Source: Dermatophilaceae bacterium Sec6.4
Lineage (GTDB): Bacteria; Actinomycetota; Actinomycetes; Actinomycetales; Dermatophilaceae
Assembly: GCA_039636865.1 (NCBI GenBank)
Contig: CP144172.1
Coordinates: forward strand, 1,488,001-1,552,000
Direction: 5' to 3'
DNA length: 64,000 nucleotides
Shown in pieces: positions 46,612 through 56,666 of this stretch (positions are counted from its first letter, which is position 1; each line of letters starts with the position of its first letter). The notes beneath the pieces were generated by a model. The model saw nothing but the letters and a program-made list of their open reading frames with translations, had not been told where the DNA came from and made no database searches. The position numbers and the translations under genes are program-made.

Positions 46612-47114
46612 TCAGCCGTCGAAATGCCGGCGCCACTCTGCCGTCGCCGTACCGGCAGACATTCCGGCCGCCAACATCGCTGCACGGACGCGTTCCACCG
46701 TCCGCCCAGCCTCGCTGTGTACATCGGCCGCGACGAAGACCAGCACCCGCCGGCTCATCGACTGCAACCGCTCGCGGCGCTTGAGGTCTGCCTCCCACCG
46801 GCCCTCGCGGCGAGCATCCTCAGCTTGGATTCCTGCGGCGATTCCACGAATGGTCGTGCAAGCTCGGCTGCCTCGCGGGCCAGGGAGTCGGCATAGACGA
46901 CCAGATCCAACAGAGAGAGCGACCAGCCGAGGTCGATGAACGTCTCGACCACCGTCGTACACCGCAGCCCGCGGACCAGGCGCGTCTCTGGCGAGCGTTT
47001 GAAGCGATGCCAGTGAACTCCGTCGATGGCGATCCTGGCCGTGGTACTGGTGCCCACGTGCACCTCGCCGGGGGACGGCACGATTGCGCCCAGTTGTGCG
47101 GCTGCGCACGAATA
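46612..47114 (-). pseudogene. Decayed DUF559/AbiEi-type gene (frameshift plus internal deletion)
   Basis: Similarity to the DUF559 group is split over two frames. From 47114 down to about 46835 one frame reads LGAIVPSPGEVHVGTS, RLVRGLRCTTVVETFIDLG, LLDLVVYADSL and [17 protein letters not shown]. From about 46840 to 46612 another frame reads [20 protein letters not shown] and the C-terminal helix [11 protein letters not shown]. The piece in between that should carry the PD-(D/E)xK core (VDLAYP..., compare VVDLADRDLG in the 38.3-kb gene) is missing, and the N-terminal wHTH is gone. Therefore no active nuclease is possible. Confidence 0.75.
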
Positions 47115-47187
47115 GCGCGTGGCGTCGCCGCGCCAAGATGTCCGCCGAGAGTCGGATCGCACCCCGAGAGTCGGAATTCTCAAGGCG

Positions 47188-47208
47188 ACTCGCCGGTCGA
47201 GTGTCGGG
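47188..47208 (-). repeat. Palindromic intergenic repeat, copy C (inverted)
   Basis: On the minus strand it is identical over 21 nt to copy A at 30822-30842. It flanks the pseudogene on the right, opposite in orientation to copies B and B' on the left. Confidence 0.75.
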
Positions 47209-47231
47209 AAACTGGGGCGGGGTGGAGTCAC

Positions 47232-47247
47232 TGTGACCCACGTCATA
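47232..47247. promoter_or_regulatory. Crp/GlxR-like site
   Basis: TGTGACCCACGTCATA is TGTGA-N6-TCATA, one base off the cAMP-receptor family consensus TGTGA-N6-TCACA. It lies 185 nt before dapA and 44 nt before a strong terminator hairpin. Confidence 0.45.
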
Positions 47248-47290
47248 TCCGTTGCTGTAACGATTGCCTGCGGACGTCGATGTAGCAGGT

Positions 47291-47334
47291 GATCGCGTCG
47301 CTACCCGGACCCCCGAGCGGGTAGCGACGCGATC
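47291..47334 (+). terminator. Orphan intrinsic terminator upstream of dapA
   Basis: A perfect 17-bp stem (GATCGCGTCGCTACCCG with its complement at 47318-47334), 10-nt loop, then TTTCATTTT. On the plus strand no gene ends before it, so it either ends a small RNA starting near 47250-47270 or attenuates a long dapA leader. Otherwise 47115-47432 holds no gene. Confidence 0.85.
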
Positions 47335-47432
47335 TTTCATTTTCCACTTCCCGGCGCTGCCCGATCCGCACAGTCAATCCGCACTGTGATCGTTGCGCGG
47401 GCCGACCCGCCACTGCCGATAAACTGCGCCGT

Positions 47433-48316
47433 ATGACGTCCACGCCCTTCGGCCGGATGGTCACCGCAATGGTGACCCCGATGCACGACGACGGTTCGAT
47501 CGACTACGACGGCGTGCAGCAGCTGGCGTCCTACCTCGCAGATCACGGCAACGACGGTCTGGTCGTCAACGGCACAACCGGTGAGTCGGCCACGACCACC
47601 GACGAGGAGAACGTCGAGACGGTACGGGCCGTCGTCGAGGCGGTCGGCGACCGGGTGCGGGTCACGGCGGGCGTCGGCACCAACGACACCGCGCACTCCT
47701 GCCATGCAGCCGAGGCGCTCGCCGCAGCCGGCGCGCACGCGGCGCTCATCGTGACCCCGTACTACAACAAACCTCCGCAGGACGGCATTGTCGAGCACTT
47801 CCGTGCAGTGTGCAGCGCGACCGGGCTACCCGCGATGGCCTACGACATCCCCGGCCGCACCGGTACAGCCCTGGCCGGCGACACCATCCGCCGCCTCGCT
47901 CAGATTCCCGAGATCCGAGCCGTCAAGGATGCCAAAGGCGACTTCTTTGCGGCGAGCGAACTGATGCACGACACCGATCTGCTCTGGTATTCCGGCGATG
48001 ACGTGGTCAATCTGCCATGGCTCGCGCTCGGCGCCGTCGGCTGCGTCAGCGTCGTCGGCCACGTCGCCGGGAGCCAATACGCTGAGTTGATCGCGGCCAT
48101 GGACCGGGGCGACCTGGCGCGCGCCCGCGAGATCCACACCCACTTGATCCCCGCTGTGAACGCGGTGATGCACACCACGCAGGGCGCCATCATGGCCAAA
48201 GCCGCGATGAAGCTGCTCGGCGTCATCCAGTCCGATTTCGTCCGGTTGCCACTGCTGCCGGCCACACCCGAACACCTCGACGTTCTACGCGAGGGACTTC
48301 GCCGATCAGGAGTTCT

Positions 48317-48320
<4 letters not shown>
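47433..48320 (+). CDS. dapA: 4-hydroxy-tetrahydrodipicolinate synthase
   Basis: A 295-residue aldolase condensing pyruvate with aspartate semialdehyde. NGTTGESATTT, the catalytic Tyr in TPYYNKPPQDG, YDIPGRTG, and the Schiff-base Lys in IRAVKDAKGDFF. ATG 47433 has TAAACT at 47420-47425 (13 nt before) and no Shine-Dalgarno, so it may be leaderless. The stop overlaps the rnj GTG. Confidence 0.96.
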
Positions 48321-49999
<1,679 letters not shown>

Positions 50000-50002
50000 C
50001 AC

Positions 50003-51220
50003 TCAGATCGGGTCCGATCGGCCCGCGCTCCAGGCAGCCCACACCTGGAGCGCGTCCAGGATCAGCAGGAAGATCAGCGGCACGGTCCAGTTGCCCGCGC
50101 CCTGGTGCAGGATGCCAACCAGGAACGGGCCGGTGGCAGCAAGGAGGTACCCGAACCCCTGCACTGTCGCCGACAGCCCGGGAGTGATGCTCGGATCGCT
50201 GGAGCGCAGCGAAATCAGCAGGAGCGCTGTCGGGAAGGTGGCCCCGGTGCCCAGGCCCAGCAGCACGACCCACACGAGGGTCATCGTTGAGGGCGCCACG
50301 AGCAGCCCGGCCCAGCCCGCTGCAGTCAGCGCGGTTGTGCCGACAGCGATCCAGTGCTGCTGTGGCATCCGAGCAGCGATCGGTGGCACGGCCAGGGCTG
50401 CGGGGATGCCGAGTACGGTGCCGACGGACAGGAGGGCGCCGGCCGTGCTCGCGGAGGTGCCGCTGTCCTGTAGCAGGCTGGGCAGCCACGTCACCATCGC
50501 GTAGAAGCCGATCGACTGCAGACCCATGTAAGCCGTCAGGCTCCGCACCGTCGAGTGGCGCACCAGGTGCAGGATCCTGGGTGTATTCGTGTGCGTTGCC
50601 GTCTGATGGCGGTGCACCCACTGGTGCGGTGCCCACACCAGCAGCGCCAGCACTGCGAGGAAACCCCACAGCGCCAGTGGCACCCGCCAGCCGGCGGCAG
50701 CCGACCCGGCCAACGGCACGGCAGTCGCCGCTGCGATGGCCGAGGACAATGCCAACGTGGAGGTGTAGAGCCCGGTGACGGTGCCGATGCGGTCGGGGAA
50801 GTCGCGACGTACCAGGGCCGGCAACAGCACATTTCCGATGGCAATGCCTGCACCGATGACAGCGGTGCCGATGAACAACAGGATCGACCCGTCGAACAGC
50901 CGCACGAAGGAGCCGATGATGAGCAGCACCACGGCGCTGGTCAGGCCACGGTCCACGCCGATCCTGTTGGCCAGACCAGGGCCGGCGAACGCACCGATCC
51001 CGAAGAAGAGAACGGGAAGCGTGGTGAGCAGCGCTGCTGCGCCGGCACCCAGGTGCAGGTCGGCCTGCAGGGAGGGCAGCACCGGCCCGATCACAACGAC
51101 GGAGGGACGCAGCACGCTCGCCAGGGCGAGAACCGCGATGAACGTCAGTGCTCGGGTGGGTGACCTTTGGCCATCAGAATTCAGGGGGCCCGAAGGCTTA
51201 CCGGTGCGGCCAGCAGGCAT
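50003..51220 (-). CDS. MFS transporter, CynX/NimT type
   Basis: A 405-residue, 12-TM transporter. SVVVIGPVLPSLQADLHLGA is the CynX/NimT N-terminal signature (cyanate or nitroimidazole transport group), and GLTSAVVLLIIGSFVRLFDG follows. The real substrate is unknown. TAGGAT at 51227-51232 lies 12 nt before ATG 51220 with no Shine-Dalgarno. The stop is 3 nt from the convergent rnj stop. Confidence 0.9.
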   Translation of the reverse strand: MPAGRTGKPSGPLNSDGQRSPTRALTFIAVLALASVLRPSVVVIGPVLPSLQADLHLGAGAAALLTTLPVLFFGIGAFAGPGLANRIGVDRGLTSAVVLLIIGSFVRLFDGSILLFIGTAVIGAGIAIGNVLLPALVRRDFPDRIGTVTGLYTSTLALSSAIAAATAVPLAGSAAAGWRVPLALWGFLAVLALLVWAPHQWVHRHQTATHTNTPRILHLVRHSTVRSLTAYMGLQSIGFYAMVTWLPSLLQDSGTSASTAGALLSVGTVLGIPAALAVPPIAARMPQQHWIAVGTTALTAAGWAGLLVAPSTMTLVWVVLLGLGTGATFPTALLLISLRSSDPSITPGLSATVQGFGYLLAATGPFLVGILHQGAGNWTVPLIFLLILDALQVWAAWSAGRSDPI

Positions 51221-51284
51221 CGGGCCATCCTAGGGCGAGCTGGCGGAGGTCCATACGCCGCCGGATGCCTGGGTGGCCACGCGA

Positions 51285-51319
51285 AAGGACCCGTTCCGAC
51301 AGATGCGGAACGGGCCCTT
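51285..51319 (-). terminator. Intrinsic terminator after rpf
   Basis: A 14-position stem with one mismatch (AAGGGCCCGTTCCG / CGGAACGGGTCCTT on the minus strand, loop CATCTGT) 11 nt after the rpf stop, followed by TTTCG. Confidence 0.8.
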
Positions 51320-51329
51320 CAGCTGATGG

Positions 51330-52215
<886 letters not shown>

Positions 52216-52241
52216 GAGCGCGGCGGCACGAGGGTAATGGT

Positions 52242-52255
52242 GTTACTGATGTGAC
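52242..52255 (-). promoter_or_regulatory. Possible MtrA-type direct repeat upstream of the rpf riboswitch
   Basis: On the minus strand it reads GTCAC-ATCA-GTAAC, a direct repeat similar to the GTCAC/GTAAC repeats bound by MtrA in mycobacteria, where MtrA regulates rpf genes. Weak and short. Confidence 0.3.
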
Positions 52256-52454
52256 ATACCCCGAGAGAAAAGGCGCCAACACTGTGGAGTGTTGTCGCCC
52301 TCAGCGGAAACGGTACGTGCCAAATCGCTCTCATCCAAACCGATGCCGGCAAGTGTGTCGAACGCCACATCGGCTCCGACGGGGTGGCTGGGTGCCTGCG
52401 CCACTGGCATCGGGTAATCGGTCCGCAGTCGACGGGGCCGTATCTTGGTCGCTT

Positions 52455-53441
52455 GTGAACAGCCCCCTCGTGCTTCTGGATCTGGTGATCGCCGCAACGT
52501 TGCTCGTTGCTGCGGGGAGCAAGGTGCGAGCGCCGCTGGAGGTGCAGGCGGCGTTCACGTCGCTGGGCATCCCGGCAAGGTTGAACCGCCGGGCCTTGCG
52601 GGCTGCATTTCCATGGTGCGAAGCCCTGCTCGGTCTGCTGGTGCTGGTGACCTGGGGCAGGGTGCTGATCGTTGTCGGAGTAGTCGTGACGGTGCTCATG
52701 ACGACGTATCTGCTTTTGGTGGTGAGGGTGATCAGGTCGGGGGCGCAGGCGCAGTGTGCGTGTTTCGGTACCTTCTCCGCGGGCACGATCGGTCCGACGA
52801 CGGTGTTACGCAACGTTCTGCTGACTGTTGCTGCGGCGTCGGTGGTCCTCGACGGAATCCTCGGCGGCGGTGTTCTCCGCTGGATAGCCGATGCGGACGG
52901 GCAGGCGTGGGGGTGGCTCGGCGTGAGTGCTCTGGCAACAGCGTGTGTCGGCGCGATTCTGTTCGTTCCGTCCGCTGACCGCCGGGGCGAACATGATGGT
53001 CAGGCAACCGGTCCTACGTCCGTTGCGGACGCCGAACTGCTGGACTATGTGCGGTTGCCCATCCCCTACGTCGCGCTGGAAACGGTCGACGGGCAGCGTC
53101 GCTATCTCCGCGAGATGACCCGGACCGGCCCGTTGCTGCTGATCTTCGTGTCCTTCGGTTGCTCGTCGTGCCTGAAGGTGTTGCAGCTGCTGCCGCAGTG
53201 GCAGCGCGAGTTGCCCCTCACCATCAGCCCGGTCGTCTACCACCACGCCCAGCTGCCGCCGGAGGTACCGGACGGGCTGCTGCTGGACGAGGGCGGTGAG
53301 GCGATGCGCTCGCTGGACATGGCAGGTAACCCGAGCGCGGTCCTGCTGGGCGCCGACGGGTTGCTGGCGGGCGGTCCGGTCCTCGGTGCCCCTGCCATCG
53401 AGCAGTTGGTCCGTGACATCGCGGAGGAACTGGTGCAGTGA
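52455..53441 (+). CDS. MauE/DoxX-type membrane protein fused to a thioredoxin-like domain
   Basis: A 328-residue fusion. Residues 1-170 are a four/five-TM MauE-type redox membrane domain with the GSKVRAPLEVQAAF start and the conserved CACFG (Cys101, Cys103). Residues 190-328 are a thioredoxin-like domain on the other part with FGCSSC (Cys236, Cys239). It probably moves thiol redox across the membrane. GTG 52455 has TATCTT at 52441-52446 and no Shine-Dalgarno. Divergent from rpf, alone. Confidence 0.85.
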   Translation: MNSPLVLLDLVIAATLLVAAGSKVRAPLEVQAAFTSLGIPARLNRRALRAAFPWCEALLGLLVLVTWGRVLIVVGVVVTVLMTTYLLLVVRVIRSGAQAQCACFGTFSAGTIGPTTVLRNVLLTVAAASVVLDGILGGGVLRWIADADGQAWGWLGVSALATACVGAILFVPSADRRGEHDGQATGPTSVADAELLDYVRLPIPYVALETVDGQRRYLREMTRTGPLLLIFVSFGCSSCLKVLQLLPQWQRELPLTISPVVYHHAQLPPEVPDGLLLDEGGEAMRSLDMAGNPSAVLLGADGLLAGGPVLGAPAIEQLVRDIAEELVQ

Positions 53442-53470
53442 ATCAGAAGTAAGGCGTTGCCCGGATAGCA

Positions 53471-54238
53471 CTAGCCCAGGGCAGCCAGCCCGAGGCCGCC
53501 GAGGGCGATCAGCCAACTGACGAAGCTGCCGACCAGGAAGTACTCGGTGACGGCGTCGATTCCCAGTCCCGACACCTCCAGTCGCGCTGAACGGCGAGCC
53601 TGCAACTCGGGAAAGCGAATCAGCCCTTTGGCGGCGATGACCAGGGCCGCGGCCGTCGGTTGGCCGGCCAGTCCGAGACCGAGGATGAACAGGCGCTCCA
53701 TCGGGCCGAGCAGCCTGCCCCCGCGTAGCTCATCGGAAGGTTGCGGCACGCCCTCGGGTTTCACTGCGCCGATCGAGGTGAGGACGAGGCGTACCAGCTC
53801 GTTGCCGGTGGCGAGTTGGATGACCGCGATTGCGACGATCAGCAGGAATCGGTCGGCCGGTAGCCCGTGCAGCGCCGTGAATGTGTTGTGACGCAACCAG
53901 TGGCCGAGGATGCCGTCCGCGTGGCTGCTGCTGCCGGCGGTAACCGCCACGATGGCCGCCCCGCCGCCGAGGGCCCACAGCGCGCGAGAGCCGCCGGGTC
54001 CGGCGTACCTGCCCGCTGTGCAGCCGCCGGCACCGTGACGAAGGAACTGCCATGCCGCGCCAGTGGCTGCCGCCAGCAGCAGCAGGGCGACGTCGGTGGG
54101 TCTGCGTAGGTCGCCGATGGCTGCGACCCCGATCAGTACGACCGGACCGACCGCGTAGCGCACGGCCCGTGACCTTGTGCCGTGGCCCACGAGGTCGGCG
54201 ATCCCAACGGCCAACAGCAGGGCGGCAAGAACGCTCAT
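53471..54238 (-). CDS. Uncharacterised multi-TM partner of SatD
   Basis: A 255-residue protein of about seven TM helices (for example VLAALLLAVGIADLVGHG and FLLIVAIAVIQLATGNELVR). No family named with certainty, but it overlaps the satD stop (ATGA) and in actinobacteria a multi-TM protein follows SatD regularly. Conserved charged spots: HWLRHNTF and ATGNELVRLVL. Confidence 0.82.
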   Translation of the reverse strand: MSVLAALLLAVGIADLVGHGTRSRAVRYAVGPVVLIGVAAIGDLRRPTDVALLLLAAATGAAWQFLRHGAGGCTAGRYAGPGGSRALWALGGGAAIVAVTAGSSSHADGILGHWLRHNTFTALHGLPADRFLLIVAIAVIQLATGNELVRLVLTSIGAVKPEGVPQPSDELRGGRLLGPMERLFILGLGLAGQPTAAALVIAAKGLIRFPELQARRSARLEVSGLGIDAVTEYFLVGSFVSWLIALGGLGLAALG

Positions 54239-54882
54239 CGCACGGACGCGAGCTCATCGGCGGCCGCGAGGATCACTTCCAGGCCGCCGGCGCGAATTCG
54301 CTGAGAGACGGCCGAGACGGAGATGCCCTCGTGCGCGGCGATCGTCGTGCGTGATCCGCCGGCTGCGAGGTGGATGAGGATGCGCGTCGAACGTTCATCC
54401 AATGATGAAAGCAGCTGGTCCTGACACAGCAGGGCGGCATTGACGGCGCCGGTGGCCGGGCCGTCATCCTGCGCAGCGACGAATACCGTACGCACCGCCC
54501 GCGTGGCAGGCTGACGGGCTGCATGTTCGGCGGCCTCGATAGCCTCCCGCGCAGCCCACCAACCCGGCCCGTCCTGGATACCCGTTGCCGCGTCCAGTAG
54601 CTGCGTCCTGCCCCAGCCGAAACCGAAACGAACCTGCGTTTCGGGCAGCAGGGCCAGTCGAACCGCGAAGGCGGCCGCCAGTGCCTCTCCGAGATGGCGA
54701 TAGGCGCCCTGGAACTCATCGCCCACGGTAATGGTCAGTGCCGAAGTCGCCGCGACATCGCGCCCTGCAATGTGCAGGGCCTGAAGGAGCCGGACGTGCA
54801 GCTCCTGGCGGTCGTGAGCCTCTCGAGAGGTCACGATGTCACCGATCAGCGTGGCGCGGACGCTTTCCTTCAGACAAGTCAC
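54235..54882 (-). CDS. SatD-family protein
   Basis: A 215-residue protein of the SatD family, named from an acid-tolerance locus of streptococci. LIGDIVTSREAHDRQELH, TVGDEFQGAYRHLGEAL and the RFGFGWGR segment are typical. The C-terminal 45 residues (TTIAAHEGISVSAVSQRIR) form a helix-turn-helix, so it probably binds DNA and may regulate its own operon. GTG 54882 follows a perfect inverted repeat at 54896-54916. Confidence 0.87.
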   Translation of the reverse strand: MTCLKESVRATLIGDIVTSREAHDRQELHVRLLQALHIAGRDVAATSALTITVGDEFQGAYRHLGEALAAAFAVRLALLPETQVRFGFGWGRTQLLDAATGIQDGPGWWAAREAIEAAEHAARQPATRAVRTVFVAAQDDGPATGAVNAALLCQDQLLSSLDERSTRILIHLAAGGSRTTIAAHEGISVSAVSQRIRAGGLEVILAAADELASVR

Positions 54883-54895
54883 ATGAAGACGATAG

Positions 54896-54916
54896 CTTCA
54901 TTCTGAGAAAATGAAG
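54896..54916. promoter_or_regulatory. Inverted repeat, candidate SatD operator
   Basis: CTTCATT-CTGAGAA-AATGAAG: perfect 7-bp arms around a 7-nt spacer, 14 nt before the satD GTG and between it and the stop of the upstream aminotransferase gene. It covers where the -10 region of satD should lie. Confidence 0.55.
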
Positions 54917-54955
54917 GAAGTCGCTGGCATGGCCGGTCGTCCATGCTCACCATGC

Positions 54956-56356
54956 TCACCAGGGCCGCTGCACCGCCAGGTCCCGGGGATCGTCTGCGGT
55001 GACCCACCCGCGAGTCCGGTCATACGTGTACTGCAGGGCGGGGCCGTCCGCGATGAGCCGGCGCACGCCGGCCAGCAGCCGCTGAACATGTTCGGGGCGG
55101 GTCGCGAGACCGACGCTGGCGCGGACGGCCGAACCTGCCTCACCCAGGATGTTGTCGCAGAGCAGATGCGCGCAGAACCGACCATCGCGCACGGAGATGC
55201 CCAGCTCGTCGCTCAGCACCAGAGATACCAGCGAAGGGTCGTACCCCTGCACAGTGAAGCTCGCGACGCCCACGTTGGGGCGGTCCTCGCCGAGGACCGT
55301 GATCAGTCGTACGCCGTCGATACTGCGCAGGCCGTCGCGTAACTGCGTGGTGAGCGCGGCCTCGTGTCGCTCGATGTCCTCGCGGTGCGCGCGCAGGGTG
55401 GCACAGGCCGCGGCCAGTGCGATGGCGCCGACGGCGTTCGGGGTGCCACCCTCGTGACGGGCGGCGCCGGAGTGCCATTCGGTATGCCGGTGACTGACCC
55501 GCGCAGTCGCGCCGCCGCCGGGCAGGTAGGGCGCAGCCAGGTCCAACCAGTCCCTGCGTCCGACGAGCACGCCGGTGCCGTAGGGCGCATACGTCTTGTG
55601 GCCGGAGAAGGCCAGCCAGTCGGCGTCCAGTTCGCCCAGGTCCAGGTGCCGGTGCGGGGCCAGTTGAGCCGCGTCGATCACGGTGCGCGCACCGTTCTCG
55701 CGCGCCACCGCGATCAGTTCGGCCAGCGGCCATACCTCACCTGTGACATTGCAGGCGCCGGTGAGTACCACGAGCTTGTCACGGGCATCGCTGGCAGCGA
55801 GCGCGGACCGCAGCAGGTCGATGGCATCGGAGGCGCTGTTCGGCACCGCGAGGCGGGTACAGCGCCGACGCCATGGCAGCAACGCTGCATGATGGGCCGA
55901 TTCCCAGGCGAAGACCTCTGCGTGGCGCGGCAGGCAATGCGCCAGCAGCGCGAGTGAGTCGGTGGTGTTCCTGGTGAATACCACTTCGTCATCTGCCCGG
56001 GCGCCGACGAACAGACCGACCGTGACTCTCGCCTGCTCGAACCATTCGGTGGTCACCCGGCTGGCCAGACCGGCGCCGCGATGCACCGATCCATAGGTAG
56101 GAAGCACTGCCGCGACCGCGTCTCGCACACTGCACAGGGCAGGCGTCGTGGCGGCGTGATCCAGGTGCGCCGCGTCGACCACGGTGCGGTGCACCGTGGG
56201 CACGCCGAACTCATCCGCGACAGTCGGTGGCAGTTGCCGGCTGCGTGCGGGGACCCTGGCCGGCAGATCGCGGACCACGCTGAGCGGGGTAGGTCGAACC
56301 TGCGGCGGTGCGCCGACGGCAGGAAAGTCGTACAGGTGCGTCGTGGGAAGGCTCAT
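54956..56356 (-). CDS. Class V aminotransferase (cysteine desulfurase-like)
   Basis: A 466-residue PLP enzyme. HLDHAATTPALCSVRDAV, HHAALLPWR, DAAQLAPHRHLDLGELDADW and the Schiff-base Lys in FSGHKTYAPYGTGVLVG. A long N-terminal arm (about 60 residues) precedes the core. The Cys in RFCAHLLCDN near residue 390 sits where desulfurases have the catalytic loop Cys, but not in a standard motif, so selenocysteine lyase or another C-S lyase is possible. It is controlled by a SAM-IV-like riboswitch, linking it to sulphur/methionine metabolism. Confidence 0.87.
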   Translation of the reverse strand: MSLPTTHLYDFPAVGAPPQVRPTPLSVVRDLPARVPARSRQLPPTVADEFGVPTVHRTVVDAAHLDHAATTPALCSVRDAVAAVLPTYGSVHRGAGLASRVTTEWFEQARVTVGLFVGARADDEVVFTRNTTDSLALLAHCLPRHAEVFAWESAHHAALLPWRRRCTRLAVPNSASDAIDLLRSALAASDARDKLVVLTGACNVTGEVWPLAELIAVARENGARTVIDAAQLAPHRHLDLGELDADWLAFSGHKTYAPYGTGVLVGRRDWLDLAAPYLPGGGATARVSHRHTEWHSGAARHEGGTPNAVGAIALAAACATLRAHREDIERHEAALTTQLRDGLRSIDGVRLITVLGEDRPNVGVASFTVQGYDPSLVSLVLSDELGISVRDGRFCAHLLCDNILGEAGSAVRASVGLATRPEHVQRLLAGVRRLIADGPALQYTYDRTRGWVTADDPRDLAVQRPW

Positions 56357-56464
56357 GGCAACCTCTCGTCAAGGACCGACGAGGATGCCCTGGAACAAAA
56401 CAAAATAGAACAGAGCCGAGGCGACATCGTTGGTCCGCGCTTGCCGTGCGGTGAAAGCCGCATG

Positions 56465-56550
56465 GCCGGGTCGTCACTCGGAGCACCCCGCCGCGGTGGA
56501 GGGTTGCCGCTCAGCTAGCCGAGGCTTGACGCTGAGACTCTTGACCTGGG
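56465..56550 (-). promoter_or_regulatory. SAM-IV-like riboswitch upstream of the class V aminotransferase
   Basis: On the minus strand: GGTCAAGAG (complement of 56538-56546), then CAGCGTCAAGCC, GCGGCAACCCTCCACCGCGG, CGGGGTGCTCC and TGACGACC. This series matches the SAM-IV consensus of Streptomyces and Mycobacterium, except that the usual GGTCATGAG has A for T. The rest of the 310-nt gap (56357-56464) is the expression platform with an ATG at about 56463 and a T-rich run; 56551-56666 carries promoters. Confidence 0.85.
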
Positions 56551-56666
56551 CAAGAGCGTAACGCGAATGAATGAAAAGGACCCGATCGGCCGGCGCAGAT
56601 GTGTCATTCCGGCATTCCCCGCGTGGGACACCTGTGACGTGAGGGACTCGCCGTTAGCCTGGCCCG

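Noticed and set aside
46471..46896. Short plus-strand frames over the thyA-pseudogene region
   Set aside because: No similarity and no RBS; they run across the palindromic repeats and the pseudogene remnants.
46529..47208. Inverted repeats considered as insertion-sequence ends
   Set aside because: No transposase remnant lies between them and no target-site duplication is visible; the remnant is a DUF559 gene.
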